Assembly (NCBI GenBank): GCA_947577065.1
Contig: CANPTT010000006.1
Location: forward strand, 1 to 64,000
Reading direction: 5' to 3'
DNA from: an uncultured Pseudoflavonifractor sp.
GTDB lineage: Bacteria > Bacillota > Clostridia > Oscillospirales > Oscillospiraceae
DNA: 64,000 nucleotides
A model generated the notes under the pieces. The model was given only the letters and a program-made list of their open reading frames with translations. It was not told the DNA's origin and ran no database searches. The translations under genes and the position numbers were made by a program. Positions 45,493-55,001 of the stretch are shown here, piece by piece; position 1 is the first letter of the stretch, and every line of letters starts with the position of its first letter.

Positions 45493-47085
45493 TCACATAG
45501 GCGGCAGCAGGGGCTCCTCGTCAGGCGTTGGGGCCGGCGGCGGAGCCGTATCTGCCGGCGGCGGGGTGGGCTCCGCCGTGGGGACCGGGGTGGACTCTCC
45601 CCCAACGGGAGTTCCACTGGGAAGCACCACACCGCCGGGGTTGGAGGCGCTGGGTTTGGGGCTGGGCGCCGCGCTGTCTGTGGGCCTTGGACTGCCACCG
45701 GGCGCCGCGCTCTCGCCGGGCCGTGGGCTGGCCGAGGGACGGGAGAAGGAACCGGGGGGCAGGACCACATCCTCACTCTCGGTAGGCCGGAAGCTCTCGC
45801 TGGGAGCCGGGCTGTCGTCAGTATCCGGCTCCTCCGTCTCCTTCGGCTCAGGGGTAGGGGTGACCAGCGGCGAGGCGTCCGCCAGCCGCAACTCACCCAG
45901 ACGGATGGCCTCCTTATAGGGATTAAATCCATCATTGACGGTCTTTACGATCTGGCTGCCTACCGGCAGGAGATGGGCGCCGTCCCCGGCGTTCCGGTTG
46001 GGCAGGGTGACAAAGCTCACTTGATCCATATCCAGCCCGCCCAGAGCCGACTTGCCGAAGTAGGCCATGTTGGCCACCGACAGGTCGGTGGTCACATTCT
46101 TTTGGAAGATATTGATAAATTCTCCCAGGTTGCCCAGCAGCACATCCGTCTGGAGGCATTTTTTAATGACCTCCTTCAAAAATGCCTGCTGCGTCTTGAT
46201 CCGGCCAATATCTCCCTCCGCGTAGCCGTAGGTTCTGGAGATATTTCCCCGGTCGTCGCTGTTGTGCCGCCAGCGGACAAGGCCCATGGCCCCCTCTCCA
46301 TCCAAAAGCTGATAGCCCTTTTTCAGATCGATCTTAAAGTGCTGGGAGAGATCATTGTAGTACATATCAAAGGGGACCTCGTAATAGACCCCTCCAATGG
46401 CGTCCACCAGCTCTCCCAATGCCTCCCACTGGATGATGACATGAAAATCGGGATACACTCCCGTCAGGTCCTTTACCGCCTGCTTGAGTCCCGCGATACC
46501 CTTTCCGTCCCTGTCGCCGCCGGCAGCGTTATACACCCCGTTTATCATGATGGTCCGTCCGTTGTACCGCACCCAGGTGTCTCTGGGCAGACTCATCACG
46601 CTGAGCCTTTGGTTGGGCACATCATAGGCCGCCAGCATCATCGTGTCAGAGAGCTTTCCGCCGGTGTCCTGGCTCTGCCCCACCAAAAGGAAGGTATAAA
46701 ATTCCTTCTTCCGGTCGGCGGGAAGACCGGGGATCTCGATCTCGATCTCCTCCCCTGTCTCCGGATCTATCGTAGTCGTGACCTGGGGACGCTCCACTTC
46801 CGTCACCCCGCCGGGGCCCGGCTTGATATCGGGGGGAGCGGCAAAGAGATTCACCCCGATGTAGGCCAGTACGATAATGGCGGAGATCACCGTCAGGGCC
46901 ATATAGAGCCCTTTCAGGATCTTCTGCTGGCTGGTCAGCGGCGGCTTCTTCGATTGAGAGGCCGTCCTCGTTCCCCCGGTGCTCCGCCTGGGCCCCCGGC
47001 TCCCCTGGGTCCGTTTCCCCGTATTAGGTCCGGTAGGCTTCCTCTCCGGAGCCTTTCCCGCTTTTTTCTCTTTCGGATCGCTCAT
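45493..47085 (-). CDS. LytR-CpsA-Psr (LCP) family protein with Pro/Ser/Thr-rich tail
   Basis: LLVGQSQDTGGKLSDTMMLAAYDVPNQRLSVMSLPRDTWV, YYEVPFDM, VRWRHNSDDRGNISR LCP motifs. Confidence 0.93.
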   Translation of the reverse strand: MSDPKEKKAGKAPERKPTGPNTGKRTQGSRGPRRSTGGTRTASQSKKPPLTSQQKILKGLYMALTVISAIIVLAYIGVNLFAAPPDIKPGPGGVTEVERPQVTTTIDPETGEEIEIEIPGLPADRKKEFYTFLLVGQSQDTGGKLSDTMMLAAYDVPNQRLSVMSLPRDTWVRYNGRTIMINGVYNAAGGDRDGKGIAGLKQAVKDLTGVYPDFHVIIQWEALGELVDAIGGVYYEVPFDMYYNDLSQHFKIDLKKGYQLLDGEGAMGLVRWRHNSDDRGNISRTYGYAEGDIGRIKTQQAFLKEVIKKCLQTDVLLGNLGEFINIFQKNVTTDLSVANMAYFGKSALGGLDMDQVSFVTLPNRNAGDGAHLLPVGSQIVKTVNDGFNPYKEAIRLGELRLADASPLVTPTPEPKETEEPDTDDSPAPSESFRPTESEDVVLPPGSFSRPSASPRPGESAAPGGSPRPTDSAAPSPKPSASNPGGVVLPSGTPVGGESTPVPTAEPTPPPADTAPPPAPTPDEEPLLPPM

Positions 47086-47088
47086 AGG

Positions 47089-48288
47089 TTATCCTTTCCG
47101 ATGCTCCAGCACCCAATCCATGGCCGCCTGCGTATTTTTGTGGATAGGGACCCCCCGTTCGTTCAGGTCCTCAATGCTCATACGGACCCCCAGCAAAAGG
47201 GCCCCGTCCAGATCCTCACCGCACAGCCGCCGCAGGTCCTCGACCCCGTCAAACTTGCGGTTGGGCTCCATATAGTCGGCTAAGTAGATGATCTTTTCCA
47301 GTTTGGTCATATCCGCCTTTCCGGTGGTATGCCAGTAAATGGCCCGGCAGACCTCCTCCGGCTGACCGTAGAGATGCTTCGCCAGGGCGGCTCCCGTCTT
47401 GGCGTGAAGGAGCTTGGCGCTGCCCACCTCCATCTCGTCCAGGGCAAGACCATATCTCTCGCAGATGTCCAGATGCTCCTCCAGGGAGAGATATTTGGTA
47501 CAGTCATGGAGGACGCCTGCCCGAAAGGCCAGCTCCTCGTCCGCTCCCCATCGTCTGGCCAGCTCCACCGCCGTCTGGGCCACCCCCAAAATATGGGCAT
47601 GGCGCTTGGCGTAGACCATGGACAGGGAGCAAGCCGTCAAATCCTCATGGTCAAGACTCTTCAGATCCGCGCCGCTGCCATACAGTCCGCCGCGCAGAAT
47701 ATACCCGTAGACGCCGGGGACCAGATACTCCCGGCCCTCTCCCCTCTCCAATCGCTGCCGAAGCTGGGTGGAGGACACGGGGGTGATCTGGGGAAGCTGG
47801 AGGATCGTACAGCGAGCCCCGTAGGTCTCGCTAAGGTATTTTCCCTGCATCTCCAGCCTCTCCCCCGTATCTGCCTGAGTCCGGGCAAAGGCAGTCAGGT
47901 GGGCCAGCTCACAGATGACCTCCGGCTTTTTCCAATTTTGAAGGGTCAGGAACATATCGGTCCCCACCAAAAGAAACAGCTCATCCTGGGGGTACTGCTC
48001 ATGAAGCTCGGACAGCGTATCGGCGGTATAGCTTTTTCCCTCCCGGCGCACCTCCATGTCAGAGACCTCCACCCGCCCAGGCAAAAGCATGGAGTCAGCG
48101 GCCAACTCCACCATGGCCAGCCGCTCCCGCGCCGTTGGAGAGCCCTGGGGCAGCTCTTTATGGGGCGGATCCCCCGCGGGCATAAAAATGAGCCGATCCA
48201 GACCCAGCGCCTCCATGGCAAACCGCGCCGAGATCAGGTGCCCCAGATGGGGCGGGTTAAAGGTACCGCCATATACACCGATCTTCAT
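47089..48288 (-). CDS. nadD: Fused NadD nicotinate-nucleotide adenylyltransferase + YqeK-type HD hydrolase
   Basis: MKIGVYGGTFNPPHLGHLISARFAMEAL (NadD) and RWGADEELAFRAGVLHDCTKYLSLEEHLDICERYGL...HAKTGAALAKHLYGQPEEVCRAIYWHTTG (HD) in one ORF. Confidence 0.93.
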   Translation of the reverse strand: MKIGVYGGTFNPPHLGHLISARFAMEALGLDRLIFMPAGDPPHKELPQGSPTARERLAMVELAADSMLLPGRVEVSDMEVRREGKSYTADTLSELHEQYPQDELFLLVGTDMFLTLQNWKKPEVICELAHLTAFARTQADTGERLEMQGKYLSETYGARCTILQLPQITPVSSTQLRQRLERGEGREYLVPGVYGYILRGGLYGSGADLKSLDHEDLTACSLSMVYAKRHAHILGVAQTAVELARRWGADEELAFRAGVLHDCTKYLSLEEHLDICERYGLALDEMEVGSAKLLHAKTGAALAKHLYGQPEEVCRAIYWHTTGKADMTKLEKIIYLADYMEPNRKFDGVEDLRRLCGEDLDGALLLGVRMSIEDLNERGVPIHKNTQAAMDWVLEHRKG

Positions 48289-48306
48289 ATTTAGGGTCCC
48301 CCCTTT

Positions 48307-48618
48307 TTATCTGCGCACCAGAACGATTTTATCCTTTTTTTCCTTTTTATGGCTTGGACGATATAAAATGAATTTTGTTCCAATGACCTGGACAACCTCG
48401 CTGCGGGTGGCCTTTCCCAGAGCCTCGGCCGCCTCTCTGGGGGTGTACTCCGAGGTCTCCAGCACCCGGCACTTGATGAGCTCCCGAGCCTCCAGGGCAT
48501 CGTCGGCCTGTTTGACGAGGTTGTCGTTCAGATCTCCCTTGCCTATGTGGACAATGGGCTCCAGAGGATTCGCCAGAGCCCGGAGCTGAGCGCGCTGCTT
48601 GCTTGTCAGATCACCCAT
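48307..48618 (-). CDS. yhbY: YhbY-family RNA-binding (CRM domain) protein
   Basis: LTSKQRAQLRALANPLEPIVHIGKGDLNDNLVKQADDALEARELIKCRVLE. Confidence 0.93.
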   Translation of the reverse strand: MGDLTSKQRAQLRALANPLEPIVHIGKGDLNDNLVKQADDALEARELIKCRVLETSEYTPREAAEALGKATRSEVVQVIGTKFILYRPSHKKEKKDKIVLVRR

Positions 48619-49201
48619 TGAGATACTTCTCCAATTCCACTTTAAATTTTTGCAGGGCCACGCCCCGATGGGAGATGGCGTTTTTCTCCTCCCCCTCCAT
48701 CTCGGCAAAGGTCTTTTTCTTCTCCGGGACCAGGAAAATGGGGTCGTAGCCAAAGGTACCGCTGCCTCTGGGGGAGTATGTGATAAGGCCGGGGCACTCC
48801 CCCCTCGCCGTCACCACATCCCCGTTGGGAAAGGCGCAGCAAATGGCGGAGACAAACTTGGCGCCGCGGTCCAGCTGTCCGGAAAGGCCCTTGAGCACCA
48901 GCTCATAGCGATCCTTGTCGGTGAGACCCTCCCCGCCGTAGCGGGCGGAGTAAACCCCGGGGCCTCCCCCCAGGGCGTTGACACAGAGGCCGGAGTCGTC
49001 GGCGATGGCGGGAAGACCGCTGGCCTTCATCACCGCCGCAGCCTTGAGAGCGGCGTTTTCTTCAAAGGTGGTCCCCGTCTCCTCCACGTCTACATCCACA
49101 CCCGCGTCGGATTCCAGGATCACCTCGATCCCCAATTGGGAGAGAATGGCAGACATCTCTGTGAGCTTGTGGGGATTTTTGCTGGCTAATACCATTTTCA
49201 T
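48611..49201 (-). CDS. rdgB: RdgB/HAM1 family XTP/dITP pyrophosphatase
   Basis: VLASKNPHKLTEM, ADDSGLCVNALGGGPGVYSARYGGE, GSGTFGYDPIFLVPE. Confidence 0.95.
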   Translation of the reverse strand: MKMVLASKNPHKLTEMSAILSQLGIEVILESDAGVDVDVEETGTTFEENAALKAAAVMKASGLPAIADDSGLCVNALGGGPGVYSARYGGEGLTDKDRYELVLKGLSGQLDRGAKFVSAICCAFPNGDVVTARGECPGLITYSPRGSGTFGYDPIFLVPEKKKTFAEMEGEEKNAISHRGVALQKFKVELEKYLNG

Positions 49202-49204
49202 GTG

Positions 49205-49921
49205 TTATCCCTCCAAAACCTTCATCTGAATGGCTTGGAGCTCTTGGATCCCCTTGGCACAGAGCTCCACCAAGGCCCGCTGCTCCGCGATGGTAAAGGC
49301 CCGGCCCTCCCCGGTGCCCTGAAGCTCCACCAGGCCGCCGGAACCGGTCATAACGCAATTCAGATCCACCTGGGCGGAGGAGTCCTCCTCGTAGCAGAGG
49401 TCCAAAAAAAGTTCATCGTTTACAATGCCCGCCGATACGGCGGCTACGCTGTCCAGAAGGGGGTTTTCCGTCAAGGTCCCCTCCTCCATCAGCTTTTTCA
49501 CCGCCAGACGGAGGGCCACATAACCGCCCGTAACGCTGGCGGTGCGGGTGCCCCCATCCCCCTGCAATACGTCGCAGTCGATGGTGATGGTCCGCTCCCC
49601 CAGCTTGCCCATGTCCACACAGGCCCGAAGGGAGCGGCCCACCAGCCTTTGTATCTCAGCGGAACGGGGAGAAAGCTTCAGTTTGGCAATATCCCGCTTG
49701 CTCCGCTCCCGGTTGGCCCGGGGGAGCATGGAGTATTCCGCCGTGACCCAGCCCGTCCCCTCGGGGACATGGGGCGGGGTGCGCTCCTCCACGCTGGCAC
49801 AGCAGAGCACGTGGGTGTTGCCGCAGCGGATGAGGCAGGAGCCTTCGGCAAATTTGTTGATACCGGGGATGATCTCGATGGGGCGGAGTTCATCGTTTTT
49901 TCTTTGGTCGATACGGGACAT
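49205..49921 (-). CDS. rph: Ribonuclease PH
   Basis: GSCLIRCGNTHVLCCASVEE, ANRERSKRDIAKLKLSPRSAEIQRLVGRSLRACVD, CDVLQGDGGTRTASVTGGYVAL. Confidence 0.96.
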   Translation of the reverse strand: MSRIDQRKNDELRPIEIIPGINKFAEGSCLIRCGNTHVLCCASVEERTPPHVPEGTGWVTAEYSMLPRANRERSKRDIAKLKLSPRSAEIQRLVGRSLRACVDMGKLGERTITIDCDVLQGDGGTRTASVTGGYVALRLAVKKLMEEGTLTENPLLDSVAAVSAGIVNDELFLDLCYEEDSSAQVDLNCVMTGSGGLVELQGTGEGRAFTIAEQRALVELCAKGIQELQAIQMKVLEG

Positions 49922-50048
49922 TGCTATGCTTCCTTTCTTACCGCAGGGGCGATCTTGGCTCGCCCGGTACGTTTATATCAGAAATTCCCTTCCCGGCAGA
50001 GAATGGGCAAGCTCAGCTCGCCCCTATGGGGAAAGGCAAAAGTAAGGA

Positions 50049-50948
50049 TCAGAGCAGGGCTTCCACAAAGGCCTCTGGCTCGAAGGGCATCAGGTCGTCG
50101 ACCCCCTCCCCTACGCCGATGAATTTGACGGGGATCCCCAACTCCCGGGCGATGGCCACCACGATGCCCCCCTTGGCAGTGCCGTCCAGCTTGGTGAGGA
50201 CCACCCCGGTAAGGCCGGCGGACTCCATGAACTGCTTGGCCTGGATCAGGCCGTTCTGGCCCGTGGTGGCGTCCAGGACCAGAAGGGTCTCCCGGCTGGC
50301 TTCGGGGAGCTCCCGGTCGATGACCCGGCTGATCTTATTGAGCTCGTTCATCAGGTTCTGCTTGTTGTGGAGCCGCCCGGCGGTGTCCACCAATATCACA
50401 TCCGCCTTTCGGGCCTTGGCGGCGGTACAGGCGTCAAAGACCACAGCGGCGGGGTCGGCCCCCTCATGCTGGCGGATGATGTCCACCCCCGCCCGCTCGG
50501 ACCAGATCTCCAGCTGGTCGGCAGCGGCAGCCCGGAAGGTGTCCCCCGCGGCCAGAAGGACCCGCTTGCCCTCCCCCTTCATCCGGGAGGCCAGCTTGCC
50601 GATGGTGGTGGTCTTTCCCACCCCGTTCACCCCGATAAAAAGGCAGACGGCGGGACGGTTTTCCAGGTCCATCTCCGTGCCGCCGATATTCAACAGTCCC
50701 GTCAGGATATCCTTCAGGGTCTCCCGGGCCTCCTGCGCGCTTTTACACTTGCCCAGCTTGGCCCGGCGCTTCACTTCCCCACTGATCTCCAGGGCGGTGT
50801 CCACCCCCACGTCGGAGAGGATGAGGGTCTCCTCCAGCAGGTCGTAGAAGTCGTCGTCCAGCTCCCCGGCGAAGAGCTCCGCGAAGGAGTGGCCGATGTT
50901 TTCCTTGGTGCGGGTCAGGCCCTGCTTGATCTTATCAAAAAAGCCCAT
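50049..50948 (-). CDS. ftsY: Signal recognition particle receptor FtsY
   Basis: CLFIGVNGVGKTTTIGKLASR, LLAAGDTFRAAAADQLEIW, DVILVDTAGRLHNKQNLMNEL. Confidence 0.96.
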   Translation of the reverse strand: MGFFDKIKQGLTRTKENIGHSFAELFAGELDDDFYDLLEETLILSDVGVDTALEISGEVKRRAKLGKCKSAQEARETLKDILTGLLNIGGTEMDLENRPAVCLFIGVNGVGKTTTIGKLASRMKGEGKRVLLAAGDTFRAAAADQLEIWSERAGVDIIRQHEGADPAAVVFDACTAAKARKADVILVDTAGRLHNKQNLMNELNKISRVIDRELPEASRETLLVLDATTGQNGLIQAKQFMESAGLTGVVLTKLDGTAKGGIVVAIARELGIPVKFIGVGEGVDDLMPFEPEAFVEALL

Positions 50949-50962
50949 AGTCGTCCTCCCAG

Positions 50963-51214
50963 TTATTTCGCGTCGTAGTCGATCTCTTTTCCACACTCAG
51001 AACAGAAGGGACGAAACCCCCTGGCATAGAGGGGTCTACCACAGTGGGGACAGCGCATCCAGCGCATACCCAGTATCCCGCCGATGATAAGCGGTACAAA
51101 ACCAAGGCCGAAGCCGACAGGCCAGTCTATTGCGGCGGAAAGCCATACAATCGGAATACTTGACAGCATAACTCCAAGAGAAAGATTGCTCTTCTGACGC
51201 AGGCTCAGCTTCAT
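50963..51214 (-). CDS. Small membrane protein with C-terminal zinc ribbon
   Basis: Two TM segments, then CPHCGRPLYARGFRPFCSECGKEI. Confidence 0.7.
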   Translation of the reverse strand: MKLSLRQKSNLSLGVMLSSIPIVWLSAAIDWPVGFGLGFVPLIIGGILGMRWMRCPHCGRPLYARGFRPFCSECGKEIDYDAK

Positions 51215-51224
51215 CGGTGACACC

Positions 51225-54200
51225 TCACTTGATATTCAGTTCCTTCTCCACATCGTTGAGGTTGATGGCCAGGACCCTCGTCACGCCCTGCTCCTGCATG
51301 GTCACGCCGTAGAGTGCGTCGGCCTCCTCCATGGTGCCCCGGCGGTGGGTGATGACGATGAACTGGGTGTTCTCCGACATCTGGCGCATATAGCGGGCAA
51401 AGCGGACGATGTTGGGGTCGTCCAGTGCGGCCTCGATCTCGTCCATGACCACGAAGGGGGTGGGGCGGACCTTCAGGATGGCAAAGTAGAGGGCAATGGC
51501 CACAAAGGCCTTCTCCCCGCCGGAGAGAAGGGTGATGATCTTCAGACTCTTTCCGGGGGGCTGGACCTTGATCTCAATGCCGCAGTTGAGAATATCCTCC
51601 GGGTCCTCCAGCTCCAAGTTGGCCTTGCCGCCGCCAAAGAGCTCCACAAAGGTCCCCTGAAACGCCTCGTTGATCTTGGAGAACTGATCGGCAAAGATAC
51701 GCTCCATCTCCCCCGTCACATCGGCAATGACCTTCAAAAGCTCGGCCTTGGACTGGCGCACATCGTCCCGCTGGCTGGTGAAGTAAGTATACCGCTCGTT
51801 GACCCGCTGGAACTCATCGATGGCGTCCAGGTTGATATTGCCCAGGGAGGCGATGGAGCGCTTCAGCTCCCCCACCCTTCTCTGGGCCCTGGGGACGCTC
51901 TCCAGCTCCAGGCGCTGGGCCCGGGCGGCCTCGTGAGTCAGCTCATAGGTCTCCCACAGCCGGTCCAGGATCTGCCGCTCCTCCATCTCGGCGGTGGTCT
52001 TCTTCTGCTCCAGCACCGAGACCTCCCGCTCCATGGCGAGCAGCTCGTTGTTCTTGTCCCGGCTCCGCTTGTCGGCCTTTGTCCGCTCTCCCTCCAGATC
52101 CAGCCGCTCCTGGTTGAGCCGCTGAATGTCCCCCTGCTTGGCGGCGGTCTCGGCCTTGATGGCCTGGAGCTGCTCCTGATTCTCCTTGATCTGGGTCTCC
52201 AGCTCCTGGTTCTGGGCCTTCAATTCACAGATACGGCGGGAGCGGTCCTCCCGGTCTCCCACCATGTCCCGGCGCAGGTCCTCCAGTTCCCGAAGGGACT
52301 GGCGGGCCGCCAGGGTCTCAGCCTCCAGAGCCGCCTTCTGGGCGTTGAGGGCGGCGATCTCGCCGTTCACGGCCTCGCTCTTCTCCCGTGCCTCATTCTG
52401 GCCCTGGATCTTGCTCTCCGCCTCGGCCCGGAGGGCGGCGGCCGCCCCCTCCAGCTCCTCGATCCGCTTCCGGGCGCTCTCGGTATCCTTCTCGGTCCGC
52501 TCAGCCCTGTGAGCAAGCTGCTCCAGCTCCCGCTGCCACTCATCCCGCTGGCGGCGGATATCCTCCACGCCCTGGTCCAGGTGGCCCACCCGCTCCTCCA
52601 GCTTCAGGATGTCGTCCTCATGCTGGCGCTGCTGGGCCTGGGCCGTGTCCATCTCATACTGGGCGCCTGTGACCTCCCGCTTGGCCTCCTCCAGCGTCTT
52701 GGCAGCGGCGGCAAGCTTTTCACTCAGGCCCGCCTCCTGCTCCCGCAGCCGCTCCAGCTCTCCCTGGCGGCTGAGGATGCCCGCCGTACGGGAGGCCGAA
52801 CCGCCCGTCATAGCGCCGCCGGGATTCAGCACCTGACCGTCCAGCGTCACGATCTTCAGTTTATGCTTATATTTCCGTGCCATGGCAATGGCGGCGTCCA
52901 TATCCTCGGCGATCACCGTCCGGCCCAGCAAATAGGAAAAGACCTTCTCATACTTTTTCTCGCACTCAATGAGCTCGTCGCCCAGCCCCACAAAGCCGGG
53001 CTCGTCCACTACGTCGGTCTCCTTGAACTCGGCGGGCTCAATGGCCTTGAGGGGCAGGAAGGTGCAGCGCCCCCCGTCCCGACGCTTCAGATACTGGATG
53101 GCGCTCTTGCCATCCTCCTCCCGCTCCACCACCACGTTCTGCATGGCGGAGCCCAGGGCGGTCTCGATGGCCACGGTGTATTCTCCCGAGACCCGCAGAA
53201 GCCCCGCCACCGGCCCCAGGATCCCTTTGAGCTGGCCCCGCTCAGACTCCCCCATCACCATCTTCACCGCTTTGGAATACCCCTCATAGAGCTTTTCCAT
53301 TTCAGCAAGCATGTGGATGCGGGACTGCAGGGCGCTGAGCTCCATCTGAAGCTTCACATGCTTCTCATCAGCCTCCTGAAGCTTTTTGGTCCGACTGGAC
53401 AGCCGCAGGGCATAGCCGCTGATGATATTTTTAATGGAGTCCCGGTCCTCCCGGGCCTCAGCCAATTCCTTTTTGGCCTCCTTGGCCTCGGCCTGGGCGG
53501 CGGCAAGCCGCTCCTCACCCTGGGAGAGCTCCTGGCGGACTGTGGCGTCCCGGTCCAGCACCTCCTGGGCGGCGGCGGCAAGGGCGGAGAGAAGGGCCTT
53601 GGCCTCGGCGGCGGAGGCGGTCTCCACCGCCTCCTTCTCCCGCAGGGCCTCCATCTCGGCGGCAAGGCTGCCCGCGTTTCGGCCCAGCTCATCGGCCTCG
53701 GCCTGCTTCCCGGCGATTTGTTCCTCCAGTCCGGCGATCTCCCTCTGGATCTCATCCAGACGACCCTGGCGCTGGGCGATCTGTCCCTCAATGGAACCGG
53801 CCCGCCCCTCCTGGGTCTCCAGCTCCCGCTGGAGGCGGTCAGTGTTTTCAATGTTGTTCTGGATGTTGGCCTTCAGGACCTCGATGGCCTTCTCCCGCTC
53901 GTTGGCGTCGGCTTGGCGGCCCATCATCTCAAAGCGGATACCCTCGGCGTCCATCTCCTTCTGGCGCATCTGCTGACCAATGGCCTCGGCGGCGGCGTAG
54001 AGCCTCTCCACCTCCGCCTGGACCTCCCCCTTTTGGCGAACGGCGTTTTCATAGTCGGACTGGATCTTGATGCTTCCGGTGCGGATCCGGTCCAGCTGCT
54101 CCATCCAAAGGGAGATCTCCAAGCCCCGCAGCTCATCCCGAAGGACCAGAAATTTCTTGGCCTTCTCCGCCGAGATCCGCAGGGGCTCCACCTGGAGCTC

Positions 54201-54809
54201 CAGCTCATCGATCTTGTCGTTGATCCTCGTCAGGTTCTCCTCGGTCCGCTCCAGCTTCCGCTCGGCCTCCTCCTTCCGGTGGCGAAAACGGGAGATGCCC
54301 GCCGCCTCCTCAAAGACCTCCCGGCGGTCGGAGGACTTGATGGACAGGATCTCGTCGATCTTTCCCTGGCCGATGATGGAGTAACCCTCCCGGCCCAGGC
54401 CCGTGTCCATAAACAGCTCATTCACATCCCGCAGCCGTACCGACCGGCGGTTGATGTAGTATTCGCTCTCCCCTGAACGGTAGTAGCGCCGGGTGACCAT
54501 GACCTCGCTTTCCTCCATGTGCGGGAAAAGATGCTCGGTATTGTCCAGCACAAGAGATACCTCGGCAAAGCCAAGCTGCTTCCGCTTGGCCGTTCCGCCG
54601 AAGATCACGTCCTCCATCTTCCCTCCCCGCAAGGCCCGGGTGGACTGCTCCCCCATGACCCAGCGGATGGCGTCGGAGATATTCGATTTTCCCGATCCGT
54701 TGGGGCCGACAATGGCGGTGATGTCCTCGTCAAAGGAGAGCACCGTCTTGTCGGGGAAGGATTTAAAGCCCTGGATCTCGAGCGCTTTAAGGTACATGCT
54801 TTCACTCAT
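51225..54809 (-). CDS. smc: Chromosome segregation protein SMC
   Basis: LKALEIQGFKSFPDKTVLSFDEDITAIVGPNGSGKSNISDAIRWVMGEQS, hinge region, LLSGGEKAFVAIALYFAIL signature. Confidence 0.98.
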   Translation of the reverse strand: MSESMYLKALEIQGFKSFPDKTVLSFDEDITAIVGPNGSGKSNISDAIRWVMGEQSTRALRGGKMEDVIFGGTAKRKQLGFAEVSLVLDNTEHLFPHMEESEVMVTRRYYRSGESEYYINRRSVRLRDVNELFMDTGLGREGYSIIGQGKIDEILSIKSSDRREVFEEAAGISRFRHRKEEAERKLERTEENLTRINDKIDELELQVEPLRISAEKAKKFLVLRDELRGLEISLWMEQLDRIRTGSIKIQSDYENAVRQKGEVQAEVERLYAAAEAIGQQMRQKEMDAEGIRFEMMGRQADANEREKAIEVLKANIQNNIENTDRLQRELETQEGRAGSIEGQIAQRQGRLDEIQREIAGLEEQIAGKQAEADELGRNAGSLAAEMEALREKEAVETASAAEAKALLSALAAAAQEVLDRDATVRQELSQGEERLAAAQAEAKEAKKELAEAREDRDSIKNIISGYALRLSSRTKKLQEADEKHVKLQMELSALQSRIHMLAEMEKLYEGYSKAVKMVMGESERGQLKGILGPVAGLLRVSGEYTVAIETALGSAMQNVVVEREEDGKSAIQYLKRRDGGRCTFLPLKAIEPAEFKETDVVDEPGFVGLGDELIECEKKYEKVFSYLLGRTVIAEDMDAAIAMARKYKHKLKIVTLDGQVLNPGGAMTGGSASRTAGILSRQGELERLREQEAGLSEKLAAAAKTLEEAKREVTGAQYEMDTAQAQQRQHEDDILKLEERVGHLDQGVEDIRRQRDEWQRELEQLAHRAERTEKDTESARKRIEELEGAAAALRAEAESKIQGQNEAREKSEAVNGEIAALNAQKAALEAETLAARQSLRELEDLRRDMVGDREDRSRRICELKAQNQELETQIKENQEQLQAIKAETAAKQGDIQRLNQERLDLEGERTKADKRSRDKNNELLAMEREVSVLEQKKTTAEMEERQILDRLWETYELTHEAARAQRLELESVPRAQRRVGELKRSIASLGNINLDAIDEFQRVNERYTYFTSQRDDVRQSKAELLKVIADVTGEMERIFADQFSKINEAFQGTFVELFGGGKANLELEDPEDILNCGIEIKVQPPGKSLKIITLLSGGEKAFVAIALYFAILKVRPTPFVVMDEIEAALDDPNIVRFARYMRQMSENTQFIVITHRRGTMEEADALYGVTMQEQGVTRVLAINLNDVEKELNIK

Positions 54810-55001
54810 TTCTTATGGGTCGGCCCCAAAGGCCGGCCCTTCTTTGCGTTCTTCCTTCGGACATAGCGATAGATATTATATTATAGCAAAAAACTTCCCC
54901 CTTTGCAATCGTTTTTCATCGACTTTCACCATCCCCCCAGCCCTTGCAAACAAAGAGAGAACGTGCTATCCTTATGCAAAGAGAAAAGAGGTTTTATTCC
55001 T

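Noticed and set aside
45493-45840. Repeat array/CRISPR-like pattern at the LCP gene 3' end
   Set aside because: Encodes the Pro/Ser/Thr-rich tail of the LCP protein; repeats are irregular with no spacers.
51345-54400. Repetitive signal inside smc
   Set aside because: Explained by coiled-coil heptads of SMC.
51345-54476. 1043-aa plus-strand ORF opposite smc
   Set aside because: Shadow ORF produced by high GC3 on the antisense strand of smc; low-complexity Leu/Gly-rich translation and no RBS or family motif.
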